The notes beneath the pieces are model-generated. The model saw only the letters and a list, made by a program, of their open reading frames with translations, did not search any database and was not told the DNA's origin. This document shows positions 44,403 through 54,779 of a stretch of DNA of 64,000 nt, piece by piece (position 1 is the first letter of the stretch; each line of letters starts with the position of its first letter). The stretch is from NCBI GenBank assembly GCA_019915015.1, contig JAHBBC010000002.1, positions 2,046,001-2,110,000 on the forward strand, in the 5' to 3' direction. The translations under genes and the position numbers were made by a program. Source of the DNA: Auriscalpium vulgare. Its lineage: Eukaryota > Basidiomycota > Agaricomycetes > Russulales > Auriscalpiaceae.

Positions 44403-46182
44403 CTAGCCTATCTGCTGATGCCCGCCCTTCTCTGCGTCTGACGGCCCTAGCCCAAAGACCTCCCGCACATCGGCCTCGAGCGCCGAAAGATGGGAGAAGA
44501 GGCCCATGGCATCCGTCGCGCGCTGAGACCTCTGGGAGTACACCTCTGCGAAACCCTTGGCGTCCTCCTTCTCGAAGGCCTTCTGGCTGCGAAAACCATA
44601 CTCAACGTAACGAAACAGCGCGCCGGATGTGTACTGTGTGATGCACGCCCTAGTCTCGCCGTCCTGGATATCGGTATTGCCGTGCGGTACGCTGCCCGAG
44701 GGGATCGCGGCTGTGGATCCTGAGGGGAATTCAATGATGACACCCATCTGCCAGAGAACAAGGTGGCCGCCCCGCTTGTGGTCGAATTCCCCCAGGGGGG
44801 TGATCGTGCACCAGCCGTGGGCAAGATTGGCACTATCGACGTGGGCCTTCGTAGTCGCGTGGGGTCCGAAGTTGAACGTTGTGGTGGCGAAGATGCTGTT
44901 ATCGTGAGGGAGGGATAGGCCTTCATGGTGCTCCAGAAGGCGGTCGACCATGTGTTCGTATTTGCGATATAGTTTTGGGGAATTCAATGCGACGACGCCT
45001 ACAAAGCCTGTCAGAAAATATCTTGGTTCCACAAGGGGCCACGCACTGCTTCCGAATCCTATGATGCGGCGGACATGGCAGTTCCTCTTCAAGCAATACA
45101 CGACCTCCTTGTTTTTGCCCAAATTGAGCTCCTTGGGCTCCTGCGCATCGTGTCAGAAAGGCGGTGGGGCGTAAGGCTGATGCTACGCACGGTGTGGCCG
45201 CGACCGTATGAGATGCCCGTATGAATGGATGGGAATTTCCCTCGACGGCGGTCCTTGCCATCCCCCTGGAATTCCAGTTGGCCGCGTGCAGCGTCGAGTG
45301 CGGCGTACGCGCCTCGTCTCGTTTTGTCCCAGCCATCGTCATCGCCGTGGGGATGACCAGCGAGAACGGCGAGGATGCGGCCTTCGGAATCCACGAACGC
45401 AATGTGCCTCCTGCATACCCAGGTCAGAGCTCCCCACATGCGAGGAAGTCCGATGCTCACCTTCCATCCCATTTGATCAAGCGCATCCCGCGCTTTTGCA
45501 GCTCTTCCGATGTTTGCATGCCCTGCGAGAGTCCGTGCGAGGCCCCCGGTAGGCCAACCCACGCCCCTTGAGCATACTTGAGTGCGTCCGCGGCCATGGC
45601 GACGTATTCGGGGGCAGGGTGCGTGTGCTTCTTCGCGACGCCTCCGCGGACTTTGTACCTGGGCATGCGCCCCTCCTGCAACACCTTTTCACGCTTGCGC
45701 GACCTACGCAGCTTGTTGTGGAGGCGAGTGATCTCCTTGTGCCCCAGGGCCATTGGTTCGTGTTGCTCCGACGCGTGCACCTGAGGAGGTGGCGCGCTGT
45801 CCGGCGCGGAGTCTGCCATGCTTGGCCCCAGGACAATGACTTCCTCGACCCATGAAGGAAGAAGAGAGGCGAGGTGCTCGGGGTATGGATCATGCGCGGG
45901 CGCGTCGAGGCCTTCCTCCGCGAGATCTGCGTGCTCCAAGGCAGCCTGCACAAGCCGTGGCATCTCGCAGTCTGCGGCAATGGGAACGGCCTCGGACACG
46001 CCATCCAAGTGCCATCGGGTGAGCTCGGAGGGGCTGTAAAAGGGGTTGTAAACACGTTTGGAACGCGTCTGCAAAAACCGCGTCAGCGTCTGTTCCCGTG
46101 GAGACGTGTCAACTGGCTCACCGTTTTCATCGCCGTGCAGTGAGTTGACGCGACCTGTCGACGCGGCCTGAAGCCAAGGCAT
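44403..46182 (-). CDS. TET/JBP-type Fe(II)/2-oxoglutarate dioxygenase 1
   Basis: Four exons (46182-45461, 45410-45191, 45140-45047, 44998-44403) give 543 codons plus stop. The N-terminal exon is charged with a basic helix (RLHNKLRRSRKREKV). The double-stranded beta-helix core holds TTTFNFGPHATTKAHVD with the HxD iron ligands, GWCTITPLG, GGHLVLW, FPSGSTAAIPSGSVPHGN with the distal histidine, and GETRACITQY with the arginine expected to hold 2-oxoglutarate. Family members oxidise 5-methylcytosine (TET) or thymine (JBP) in DNA; the fungal ones are related to these. The second copy at 59.1-60.9 kb shares all three intron positions and phases. It is codirectional with KDZ transposase 2. No broken residue was seen, so activity is plausible. 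An additional upstream exon cannot be ruled out. Confidence 0.87.
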
Positions 46183-46847
46183 GCATAAGCAAGGGGTGGT
46201 TCTGACAGAAAGAGAATGGAGGGCGTGTTATTCGCCCCAGCACTTGGGTGGTGCCGTGTCCGGCTCGCTGCACCAAGTGCTGAGGCGTGCAAGCACCTCC
46301 AGGCGCGTACTTTTGGGTCCGTAGAGGGCGCGCGGGGTGAAGGGAATCCAGATATAACAAAGGAATGATGGGATTGAATATCGCAGGTACAAAAGATGGT
46401 GACAAAAGAGGGTGGGTGTGGCCGTGTGGTTGTGGGCGCGATGGCTCGGAGATGCGGCGAATTGAACTCGTTGAGCGCTCAAGCTCGGAGCCGCTGGTCT
46501 CGATCTTGCCAAATATCCTCTGGCAATCCTCTGATTGGGATGGATGCACATCGTCTTCTGGGTCACTGCGGCGTGTCTCTGTCCTTGCATGCTTTACTCA
46601 GTCATCTGGCAGGATTTCTGCGCAAAGCTCAATCAAATGTCAAAGGTGCACCGTTGTTGAGATGCCGAGAACTTTCGACTTGGTTTTGCATGTAAGTACA
46701 AGTTTTACGCACTCGGTCAAATTCCAAAAACAAAACAGAGCAACTGATCATCGCAAATGCGATGATGCACGCAGGTGGTCGTGAATTCATGGGATGTATG
46801 TATACAGCGCAGGTGTGCCCCATCCTCAGAGTCCTCTACTCCAACGA
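46183..46847. other. No supported gene
   Basis: Upstream region of the TET/JBP gene. Short frames only. The promoter should lie here; no clear TATA box was recognised. Confidence 0.35.
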
Positions 46848-47215
46848 TCAGGCTGACTCGGATGCTCGAATACTGCTTCCTCCGCTGCCCCCGCTTACAC
46901 ATCCCCATTTTACTCCTTCGACTTTCGAGACGGACTTCATCCTATCCTTGAGCTTGGGGTCATGATGCCCGGGGACATCATCCAACGTGTAGATCTGGTA
47001 CCGCGTGCTCTGGACTCTGGAGTCAGCAAGCAGATTGAATGAATGAAACGGTGAGCGCGCAATGTGCGCATCTTCTCCGCAGCTTCCTTGGGGTCGATCT
47101 GCTTCACCTCATGCCGCGGGCTGCTAGGCGGCGGAGTTGGCGGCCGTGGCTCGCTCAGCCTCGAGGGTTGCTCGAGGGGAAGGTGTGTGTATGTTATCGC
47201 CGCACTTTGTCGCAA
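46848..47215 (-). CDS. Possible short minus-strand gene or upstream exon, unknown
   Basis: A proline-rich stretch (RPPTPPPSSPRHEVK) followed by IDPKEAAEKMRTLRAH occupies 47.2-47.05 kb. In another frame, RYQIYTLDDVPGHHDPK and KLKDRMKSVSKVEGVKWGC run to a stop at 46,848. The amino-acid composition of both looks genuinely coding and an intron around 47,045-47,000 would link them, but no canonical donor was found and there is no ATG at the 5' end. It could be a separate cargo gene or a 5' exon of the TET/JBP gene. Confidence 0.3.
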
Positions 47216-47656
47216 GGCCTCCCTTCTCCTGCCGTATACTTATGTCCACGCCCCATACAGGACGAAGTGGGGGCTTGCTAGCGCATGGGAGATGCTACGT
47301 TGGGCCATGAAGAGCAAGAACGGCCTGTTCGAAGACCGGGAGCTATAGCACGAGGTGGGCAGATGCCCACCGGGACAGAGCCCAGGCGTGGCCTCCTCAC
47401 ACTTCTTATGATCAGATCGATGAGCAGGGTCATGGGGAACCCTCGAGTTGTTCCATATCCCGCAGGCATCGCACCAACGGTGCTCGCTGCACCGGATAGA
47501 AATTAATCACGTGCAGGTGTGCTCCCCTAAGTCACACGCTTGGACGCCCAAGGCCGACACACAACGCTGTGATTCTGCATCCTCGACACGTCCTGTTACG
47601 CCGCCAACACAACGCTGATTCTTATAAGACTGGCCCTCTAGGTAGGCATCCGCACC

Positions 47657-48920
47657 ATGGCTCCCTTCGACTTTGTCAATCAACTCATCCAGCCAGCCGT
47701 TGGTAGCTTGCCCATCAAAGTCCGCGTCAATTGCCAACCTGCTTTCTTCGATATCTGGGTGCCGCCCGACGCAGATATGACGACAACTCACCGGTATACC
47801 CAGTATGCCGTACGCCAGTGGGTGGCCACAACTCTGGGCCTCCCCCAGATGCCGGAAGTCAAAGCCAGTGCCATGACTATCCGAGACAAAGACCGTTCGT
47901 ACATAGTGCATATAATTGCTCATCCATCTAATCCTATCGCGTCTCAGATAACATCAAAGGCAATGCTCCGCCTGGCCGCAAAATGGTCCGCAACGTGGTT
48001 CCGAAGGACGGTGCGCTGTGGGCGGCTATGGATGCGCAGTTCGCACTTAGCGAACTAGCTTGGCCCAATGGTCCACCTGACGCCCAGGGTGGCGATGAGG
48101 ATGAGGTAGAGAGCAGCGATGGCGAGGAGGAGGAAGACGAGGAGGACGAAGGGATGGATCACTGTGAGTCCGCTTCGCCCTGCGATATTGGATCGATAGC
48201 TTACCCTACCCTTCACTCAGTGACAATCGTAGGAACTGTCGCATCCTTCCAGCAACAGTATGTGGAAACCAACAACGCCCGGGTCGACCGGCTGGAAGAG
48301 ACTGTCGTCTCCAGGATGGACCGGCTGGAAAAGGCCGTTGTCGCTCTCCAAGAGCTTAACGCCGGTCTAGAAGGGCGTAACATCGAACAGAGGGACACAG
48401 TGAGCGCCCTTCCCACTCAACCCGATCGGCGTCTGACCGTACAAAATAGTACCAAGCAATCAATGCCGACCTAGGATCGCATGCCTCCGCGCTGACCGAC
48501 ACAGTCCAGCGCAAAGACCTTCGCATTGAGAGCCTTGAGGCCGACATCGGCGCCCTTCAGCGGGCAATTGACTTTCTCTCCATTCGTCACCTCGTAAACA
48601 TCAGCGAGGACGCCTACTGGAAGTTTCGTGGGCTGACCAAGCCAGAGAAGAGGACGCCCGTCCCCACCCTCGTCTCCGACGTGGAGACCATTACCCGGAG
48701 CGACCCATTCACCTCTTTCAATGCAAAGGAGCTCGCCGGGGCCCTTCGTCTTGCCGTCGAACCAAGCCTGTCCCGGAAAGGCGGCAATACCGCCGCCCAT
48801 AGCGCCTCTCTGGGTGACATCCAGAAGGCGCTCGAGCGGAACAACTTCGATGTCGAGAACCGTGACCATTATCTGTTGCTTCTTCGATTCGTTCAGCGCG
48901 CGTATCCTAAGAAAGTTTAG
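47657..48920 (+). CDS. Gene Y, unknown KDZ-element cargo with coiled coil
   Basis: ATG 47,657 opens MAPFDFVNQLIQPAVGSLP. After a first intron whose borders I could not settle (between about 47,860 and 47,946), the frame reads NVVPKDGALWAAMDAQFALS and an acidic run (DEDEVESSDGEEEEDEEDEG). Introns 48164-48220 and 48400-48449 have good borders. The middle is a coiled coil (YVETNNARVDRLEETVVSRM, MDRLEKAVVALQELNAGLEG, then RIESLEADIGALQRAIDFL). The C-terminal part (YWKFRGLTKPEKRTPV, then SLGDIQKALERNNFD and HYLLLLRFVQRAYPKK) ends at TAG 48,920. I do not recognise a family. It probably oligomerises through the coiled coil. It lies between the TET/JBP gene and gene S inside the KDZ transposon. Confidence 0.6.
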
Positions 48921-49352
48921 TGATACCCGGCATCGTCCAACACAGATCGTTCGCATCCTCATCCTCATCGCATCGTCTCCTCATATGATATCCCCTTTGT
49001 ACGATACGTCGGTGGCGCGCTCGCATATATACACGTACAGTTCTATCGGTAACGGATTCCCGGCTATATATTCCATGCTGAATGACTCGCGTGAGAACGA
49101 GTTGAGTATGGCCGATCATTTCGGCTGCTATGGATTGACACGGGAGGAAGTATCTCGAGTGGCAAGAATGAACCCCATATCATAATTGGGAAGTCGAGTA
49201 TGCACAACTGTAAATAGATGGTTGGCCCTCGAGACAGCCGGCGGTCGGGGCCCAACCAAGCGCCTTGACCGCGGACAAACCCTCTACCAGAGCCAGCGAA
49301 AAAGAAATACGCTGCCTCTCCCCACCACTTTCACAACCCTATCGACCCCGCC
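48921..49352. other. Gene Y to gene S intergenic region
   Basis: 432 bp without a supported gene. The 5' part is AT-richer with repeated TATATA words (about 49,024-49,072), possibly the 3' region of gene Y; the promoter of gene S should be in the second half. Confidence 0.4.
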
Positions 49353-52300
49353 ATGCCCCGAGCGAGCACAGGAAAACCGCGCGGTCGTACGTCCTGGGCG
49401 CAGGGAACAAAACTCGCCTTCCTCGTTCGCCACATGGACGGCTATAGGAAGGTTGAAGGCGATAAGCTGAAGGTCGCAAAATTTTATAATTCGCTCACCA
49501 GGCTGTGGATCCTGAGGTATAAGTATGAAAAGGCCATCGACGGCGACCTCGAGGAAGACAGCCCTGACCCCGACATCTCCCTCCTCGACGAGATCTCCGA
49601 CCACGAAGGCGAGACGGAGGAGGAGTCTCAGCAGCGCCTGTCTGTGCGCAAGGTAGTTCATAAGGTGTGTGGGACTTCACCACAAGCGTAACACGGCGTT
49701 GACCATTTCACAGCGCATCTCGGGATGGTATCAGTATAACTCGAAGAAATTAGGAAACCTACCGGCGCCGTCGGTCGCGTCGCACGAGGAAACGTTCCTT
49801 GAGCTCGTGCAGGGCGTTATCAAGCAGCCGCGCCATGAGAACATCCTGCATGTCTTCGCAGAAATGTATGCGGAGTTGATCGAGCCCGAGTACGCAAAGG
49901 AGTGGGCGACGGCTGTCGCCTTGGCCGGGCAGGGCGCTAAGGGGCTTCCCAAGGCGGTTGAAGTCCGAAATCGACTGGTGAAGCGCATCTTCGACCGGCA
50001 GAATGAGACTGTGCAGGCGACCGTCAAGCAAGTCGTCGACACCCGCTACGAGAAGGCGATGGCCGACTACCAGAGGGCTTACATTGACGCGCCGAGGACC
50101 CGCGAGCAGAAAGAATGGTAAGCTATAGCACACCCGTACAGCGCAATCAACACTCACCTCGCTGCAGGGCCCTCAATTCTGCGTTTTCCATCCTGCAGCC
50201 AATGGTCGATATGGTTTCGTCCCGGTTCGGTGTCGCTGCGACATTGATGATGGCCGGCCCTATGCCATCGAAGGGCGGCGAAGTCGACGTGTTGAGGTGA
50301 GAGGCTGTGTACGCACCTTAACCGTGACTGCGACATTGAAATTTGACTGTCTTGCAGCGTTCACTCGGGGGAGTTGCGTGGCCTGGTCAACATGATCTGG
50401 CCGGAATACGACCGCGCTGGGTACGATACAGCAGCCAACTCGCTGATAGGATTTGCGCAGGCCGTGTTTCGTAAGTTTGAAGCCTTCATGCGCTCGTTGG
50501 TCGTGTGCTGACGAATCTGGACCAAGGCGATCTCCCGGACCGGCCCGCAGGTGCCAGCACAGCAGCAACTGGCAAACGCGCCTCTGAGTCTGACAGCGCC
50601 TCCAACAGCAGCAACGAAGAGTCAGACCACCCCCTCGAGGACGACTTTGGCGCCCATCCCTCTGCTGCCCTCTCCATTGCAACTTCCTCCACTGCACCAT
50701 CCTCCGCTGCGCCCTCATGCACCGCACCCGACTCCAGCACGCAAGCGTCCAACACGCCTGGGGCAGGTGCGCTCGCCTCCAGCGCGCCCAACTCCAGCGC
50801 GCCCGCATCCAACACGCCTGCGGCAGGTGCACTCGCCTCCACCGCGCCCGACTCCACCGCGCCCGCATCCAACACGCCTGCGGCAGGTGCGCTCGCCTCC
50901 AGCGCACCCGACTCCAGCGCGCGCGTGTCCAACACGCCTGTGGGAGGTGCGCTCGCCTCCACCGCGCCCGACTCGAGCGCGCCCGACTCCACCGCGGCCG
51001 CATCCAACACGCCTGGGGCAGGTGCGCTCGCCTCCAGCGCACCCGACTCCAGCGCGCGCGCATCCAACACGCCTGTGGCCGGTGCTCGCGCCTCCACCGC
51101 GCCCGGTTCCACCGCGCCTGCGTCCAGCACACCTGCGGCAGATGCGCTCGCCTCCAGCGCACCCAACTCCAGCACGCCTGCGGCTGGCGCCTGCACCGCG
51201 CCCGACTCCACCGCGCCTGCGTCCGGCACGCCTGCGGCAGAAGCGCTCGCCTCCAGCGCACTTGACTCCAGCGCACTTGACTCCAGCGTGCCCGACTCCA
51301 ACACACCTGTGGCCGGCGCGCGCGCCTCCACCGCGCCTGACTCCATCACGCATGTTTCCTCCACGCTGAACTCTAGCAGGCCTGCGTCCACCACCCTCTC
51401 CTCTACCGCACCCGCGTCCTCCGCTCCTGTGCCATCGTCCACTGCACCGTCAACTACGGCCGCCGCGTCCGCTGCGGTCACACCGTCGTCCGCACCAGCA
51501 GCCGGCTCCAGCACGGCGGCGGCCGTATCTACCACTGCGCTGGCCCAGGGCCCTCCCTCGGCGTTTTCGGTCTTCACCGCCGTGCTCGCCGACGTGGAGA
51601 AGGCAGCCAGCACTGCGAGCGGGAACAGTGTATTGACCAAAACCATCACGGCGACAGCTGAAACCCCCACGGCCGCAGCTAACCCCGCCACAACGCTCGC
51701 CTCGACGCCGAAGTCGACTGGAGCGTTTGACACGTCTTCGTGGCCGAAAACCTTTCGCGAGGCGTACCAGAGTATGGCATCACATAACTTTGGGGAGGAG
51801 TGGCATACGCTGGTAGGCACTTACTTCTCGTTTGAGATCTCTCGTCGCTTCGAAGTGAGTGGTCGCACTTTGTCATTTTGTAATGATGTCTCATCTCTCT
51901 GATTTCAGGGAAGGCGTTTGGGGGGAACTGATCGCCCAGATGCAGTGGGGAATTGGATCAGGGACGCGCGGAAGTGGCACAGGGCGTCCGTTGACCCGAC
52001 GGAGGTTTCGTCCTTCGAAACCTCGTGGTGGCGGTGGTGGGTTTCCTTGCAACCTGCGGAGCGTGTCATCGACGCCGAAGCATTCGTCCTGGATGTACCA
52101 AAGGACGACATGTCCTGGGAGCAGGTCAACATCGCCGGCGTCAATGGACTTCTTAGCGTCGTCGCGGCGCTGACATGGTGGGGCGTTGCTGTGCATCAAG
52201 TTCAGGATGGTATACCCCGCTGGATGGATGCCGTTGTTGATGTCACACACGCCCTCCTTGCCATGCCTACCCCTCTCTTACAGGCCTTGATGACTGCCTC

Positions 52301-52397
52301 GTCATCAGGTACCTCTGTGCCATCGTCGAAGACGGCACGTCGTCAGCGATCAGACACGACGGGCACCAAGGGGCGGCCTGGCAAGCGTCGCAAGTAA
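49353..52397 (+). CDS. Gene S: W/S-family KDZ cargo protein, 924 aa, unknown function
   Basis: Six exons (49353-49664, 49714-50117, 50168-50296, 50358-50470, 50527-51854, 51909-52397) give 924 codons plus stop, with intron phases 0, 2, 2, 1 and 0. The N-terminal 430 residues form a charged helical region (LVRHMDGYRKVEGDKLKVAK; RISGWYQYNSKK; TLMMAGPMPSKGGEVDV). Exon 5 holds a long low-complexity segment of about 60-bp units encoding S/T/P/A-rich repeats such as SAPASNTPAAGALAS. After FREAYQSMASHNFGEEW the last exon carries a tryptophan-rich domain: SWWRWWVSLQP, then NGLLSVVAALTWWG, and a basic tail. Gene W shares the first four intron positions and phases and the 129-nt exon 3. The family recurs at the right end of KDZ elements here. 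No known domain was recognised; a DNA-binding or structural role is only a guess. Confidence 0.8.
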
Positions 52398-52640
52398 TTG
52401 TAGGCTGTATGTTTCATATCAATCATATGTCCCATCTTGATATTGCCTTCCTCTACCTTGTTTGGCTACACTTTGGCATCTACTCCTTAGTTACTATGTT
52501 GTAGCTAGTCTCACTGGAGTATTGTGTGCTGGCCATTTGCTACTGCAGTGACTTAAGAGCTCAAAACTGAGGTAAATCCAGGAATAAATATTACTTGTCA
52601 TGAGTTTGTTAGGACTTGCTGGCTGGGAGCAGTCACTGTA
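52398..52640. other. Gene S 3' region
   Basis: AT-rich, no coding potential; leads into the right subterminal array. Confidence 0.5.
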
Positions 52641-53230
52641 TGGCAGGTACCAATCAGAGATTAGAATAATACATACCCAGAAATACAGAATTGGCAGGGG
52701 GTATAAATATTCTGACCATTTTTGAGATTTTTCCCAATTTATTCCGACCTGAGAACAATGTGATGTAGCAGGTGCTCTTCATAAAGTACCCCCTGCTGGG
52801 AACCCGAAAATTGTACAATCAGAGCAGGCTACGAATATTCTGCGCATTTTACAGATTTATCCAGAATTATTTGGACCTGGGGAATCGTTTGTGTTTCAGC
52901 AGGTGCTCTTTATAAAGAGGTGCTCTTTACAAAGTACCCCCTGCTGGGAACCCGAAAATTGTACAATCAGAGCAGGCTACGAATATTCTGCGCATTTTAC
53001 AGATTTATCCAGAATTATTTGGACCTGGGGAATCGTTTTTGTTTCAGCAGGTGCTCTTTATAAAGAGGTGCTCTTTACAAAGTACCCCCTGCTGGGAACC
53101 CGAAAATTGTACAATCAGAGCAGGCTACGAATAGTTTGCGCATTTTACAGATTTATCCAGATTTATTTGGACCTGGGGAATCGTTTGTGTTTCGGCAGGT
53201 GCTCTTTATAAAGAGGTGCTCTTTACAAAG
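52640..53230 (-). repeat. Right subterminal array, 148-bp unit
   Basis: Three full units of the same 148-bp sequence in inverted orientation (from about 52,785), with one decayed unit inside (about 52,640-52,785). Fewer copies than on the left. Confidence 0.88.
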
Positions 53231-53431
53231 TACCCCCTACAAACCCGCTGCTAGCACCGCTAGAGCACCCTAGGGGAGCCCTAGGGGGACCCTACATTCT
53301 CCCCCATTCATTCCAACCACTTTCGTATACAGGTCCCTATTAATAAAGAGCACTTTTCTAGGTGGGTACCTTTGTAAACAGGCGGGTACATACATGTGTG
53401 TACCTTTGTAAATATACTACAGGGACTGGTG
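53090..53431 (-). repeat. Right terminal inverted repeat of the KDZ/TET transposon
   Basis: Inverted copy of 39,349-39,690. Ends TACAGGGACTGGTG just before the 7-bp duplication. Confidence 0.9.
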
Positions 53432-54547
53432 GAATCTGTATCGCTGGATTTGGTGACTGGCCTACCTTGGTCGCTAGAGTTCAATGCTGTCCTGGTTACA
53501 GTCGATCGAATGTCAAAACATGCGCAGTTTATCCCTACTACGACTGGCCTAACAGCCGAAGGATTCGCGAAACTTTTTGTCAATCATGTCATCTGCAGGT
53601 TCGGTGTGCCCGATAACATAGTTTCCGATCGTGATCCTAGGTGGACTTCTGACTTCTGGAAAGGGGTGTCGAAAGCGCTCAAAACTAGAATGTCTCTATC
53701 ATCCTCGCATCATCCTCAGCACGATGGACAGACGGAAATCGTAAATCAGAAGCTGGAGATCATGCTACGCGCCTATGTCGCTACGGACAAGACGAGTTGG
53801 GCCGAATGGTTGCCGCTGCTTGAACACGCTTATAATAATCTTCCCCATTCGTCCACGGGGATGAGTCCTCATTTCGTACTCTATGGGTTCCAACCCAAAT
53901 CCAGCTTAGATTTTGCGCAGGCAGAAGGAGCGGAAGCCGCTCCGCAGGACGCGTTATTGAATGACCGATCCGATGATTTCGTGCGACTCATGCAATACCA
54001 TAGGGAAAGCGCGAGGATGGCTCTCGCGCGAGCTCAGTTGAAACAGAGCGAATCCTACAACAAGGGTAGACGAGAGTTAGAATTCAAGGTCGGAGACCAA
54101 GTCCTGGTGAATCCTCATTCTTTGGAATGGTTGGAAAGTAAAGGGGAAGGGAGCAAGCTAGTACAGCGTGCAGTTGGTCCATTCGAAGTTCAGGAGCGTA
54201 TTAACCCCAAAGTCTACCGTCTCCGACTTCCCGACAATTACCCTGGCTCCAATGTCCTTAATCTCGAACATTTGCGTCTGTACAGACCATCAGATCCCGA
54301 ATTCGGGCATCGCACTGTGTTACCAGACACCCGTTCAGACAAGCCAGCTTCTGAAGAATATCATGTCGATAAGATTGTCGGTCATCGTTACGATAAGCGC
54401 AGGAAGCAGATGCTCTACCTCATTCGTTGGGAGGGGTATTCGCCGCTATACGACTCATGGGCAACCGCCACGGATTTACGGAACGCACCCCAACGATTAT
54501 TCTCTTACCGACGGGACGCGGGCTTGGCAGGTCCTGCTAAACGATGA
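53432..54547 (+). CDS. Chromovirus Pol, 3' part: integrase core and chromodomain
   Basis: Begins with the second copy of the 7-bp duplication and continues the integrase directly. The core has LDLVTGLP, SDRDPRWTSDFW and HDGQTEIVNQ, giving the D, D and E of the catalytic triad. A GPF/GPY-like module (VGPFEVQERI) follows. The C-terminus is a chromodomain (EYHVDKIVGHR ... YLIRWEGYSPLYDSW), which in chromoviruses directs integration to modified chromatin. Stop TGA at 54,547. Comparison with the 5' part shows that removal of the KDZ element and one 7-bp copy leaves the frame uninterrupted. Confidence 0.9.
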   Translation, partial: ESVSLDLVTGLPWSLEFNAVLVTVDRMSKHAQFIPTTTGLTAEGFAKLFVNHVICRFGVPDNIVSDRDPRWTSDFWKGVSKALKTRMSLSSSHHPQHDGQTEIVNQKLEIMLRAYVATDKTSWAEWLPLLEHAYNNLPHSSTGMSPHFVLYGFQPKSSLDFAQAEGAEAAPQDALLNDRSDDFVRLMQYHRESARMALARAQLKQSESYNKGRRELEFKVGDQVLVNPHSLEWLESKGEGSKLVQRAVGPFEVQERINPKVYRLRLPDNYPGSNVLNLEHLRLYRPSDPEFGHRTVLPDTRSDKPASEEYHVDKIVGHRYDKRRKQMLYLIRWEGYSPLYDSWATATDLRNAPQRLFSYRRDAGLAGPAKR

Positions 54548-54779
54548 AGCAGGATCGCCTCCATGTATATAATTTCTTCTGATTTTATTTCTTGATATAC
54601 TATTCATCGCTAAGAGCACCGCCTTTTAATTCTATCTTACTTATTCTACGCGACACGACTGCAGCACATGACCCCGCCGGGCGCCACCGCCTCGAGGCGC
54701 GCTTAGACGGAGAACGGACGACTCGGGTCCCTCTTCTTTGTCTCGAACCATCACCTCGCCTCTACCCCGTCAAACGCAA
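54548..54779. other. Spacer between Pol and the third ORF
   Basis: 232 bp without coding features. It contains an AT-rich patch (about 54,570-54,650) that might contribute to a promoter or an RNA-processing signal for the third ORF. Confidence 0.4.

Larger units (their letters stand above)
39349..53431. mobile_element. KDZ/TET DNA transposon, complete, 14,083 bp
   Basis: The ends are inverted: CAGGCGTCCCTGTACCCCG at the left and, read inward from the right, CACCAGTCCCTGTAGTATA, then TTTACAAAGGTAC in both and nearly identical sequence for about 340 bp. The 7-bp GAATCTG is duplicated on each side (39,342-39,348 and 53,432-53,438). The interrupted integrase frame rejoins exactly across it, which fixes both borders. 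Cargo from left to right: left subterminal array, KDZ transposase 2 (-), TET/JBP gene (-), possible short gene (-), gene Y (+), gene S (+), right array. The nearly perfect inverted repeats and intact genes suggest recent movement. KDZ elements carrying TET/JBP genes are known from mushroom genomes; the full cargo order and borders are visible here. Confidence 0.93.

Noticed and set aside
50260..51820. Long minus-strand open frames opposite gene S
   Set aside because: They mirror the low-complexity repeat of gene S exon 5; no domain, no promoter, no splice logic.
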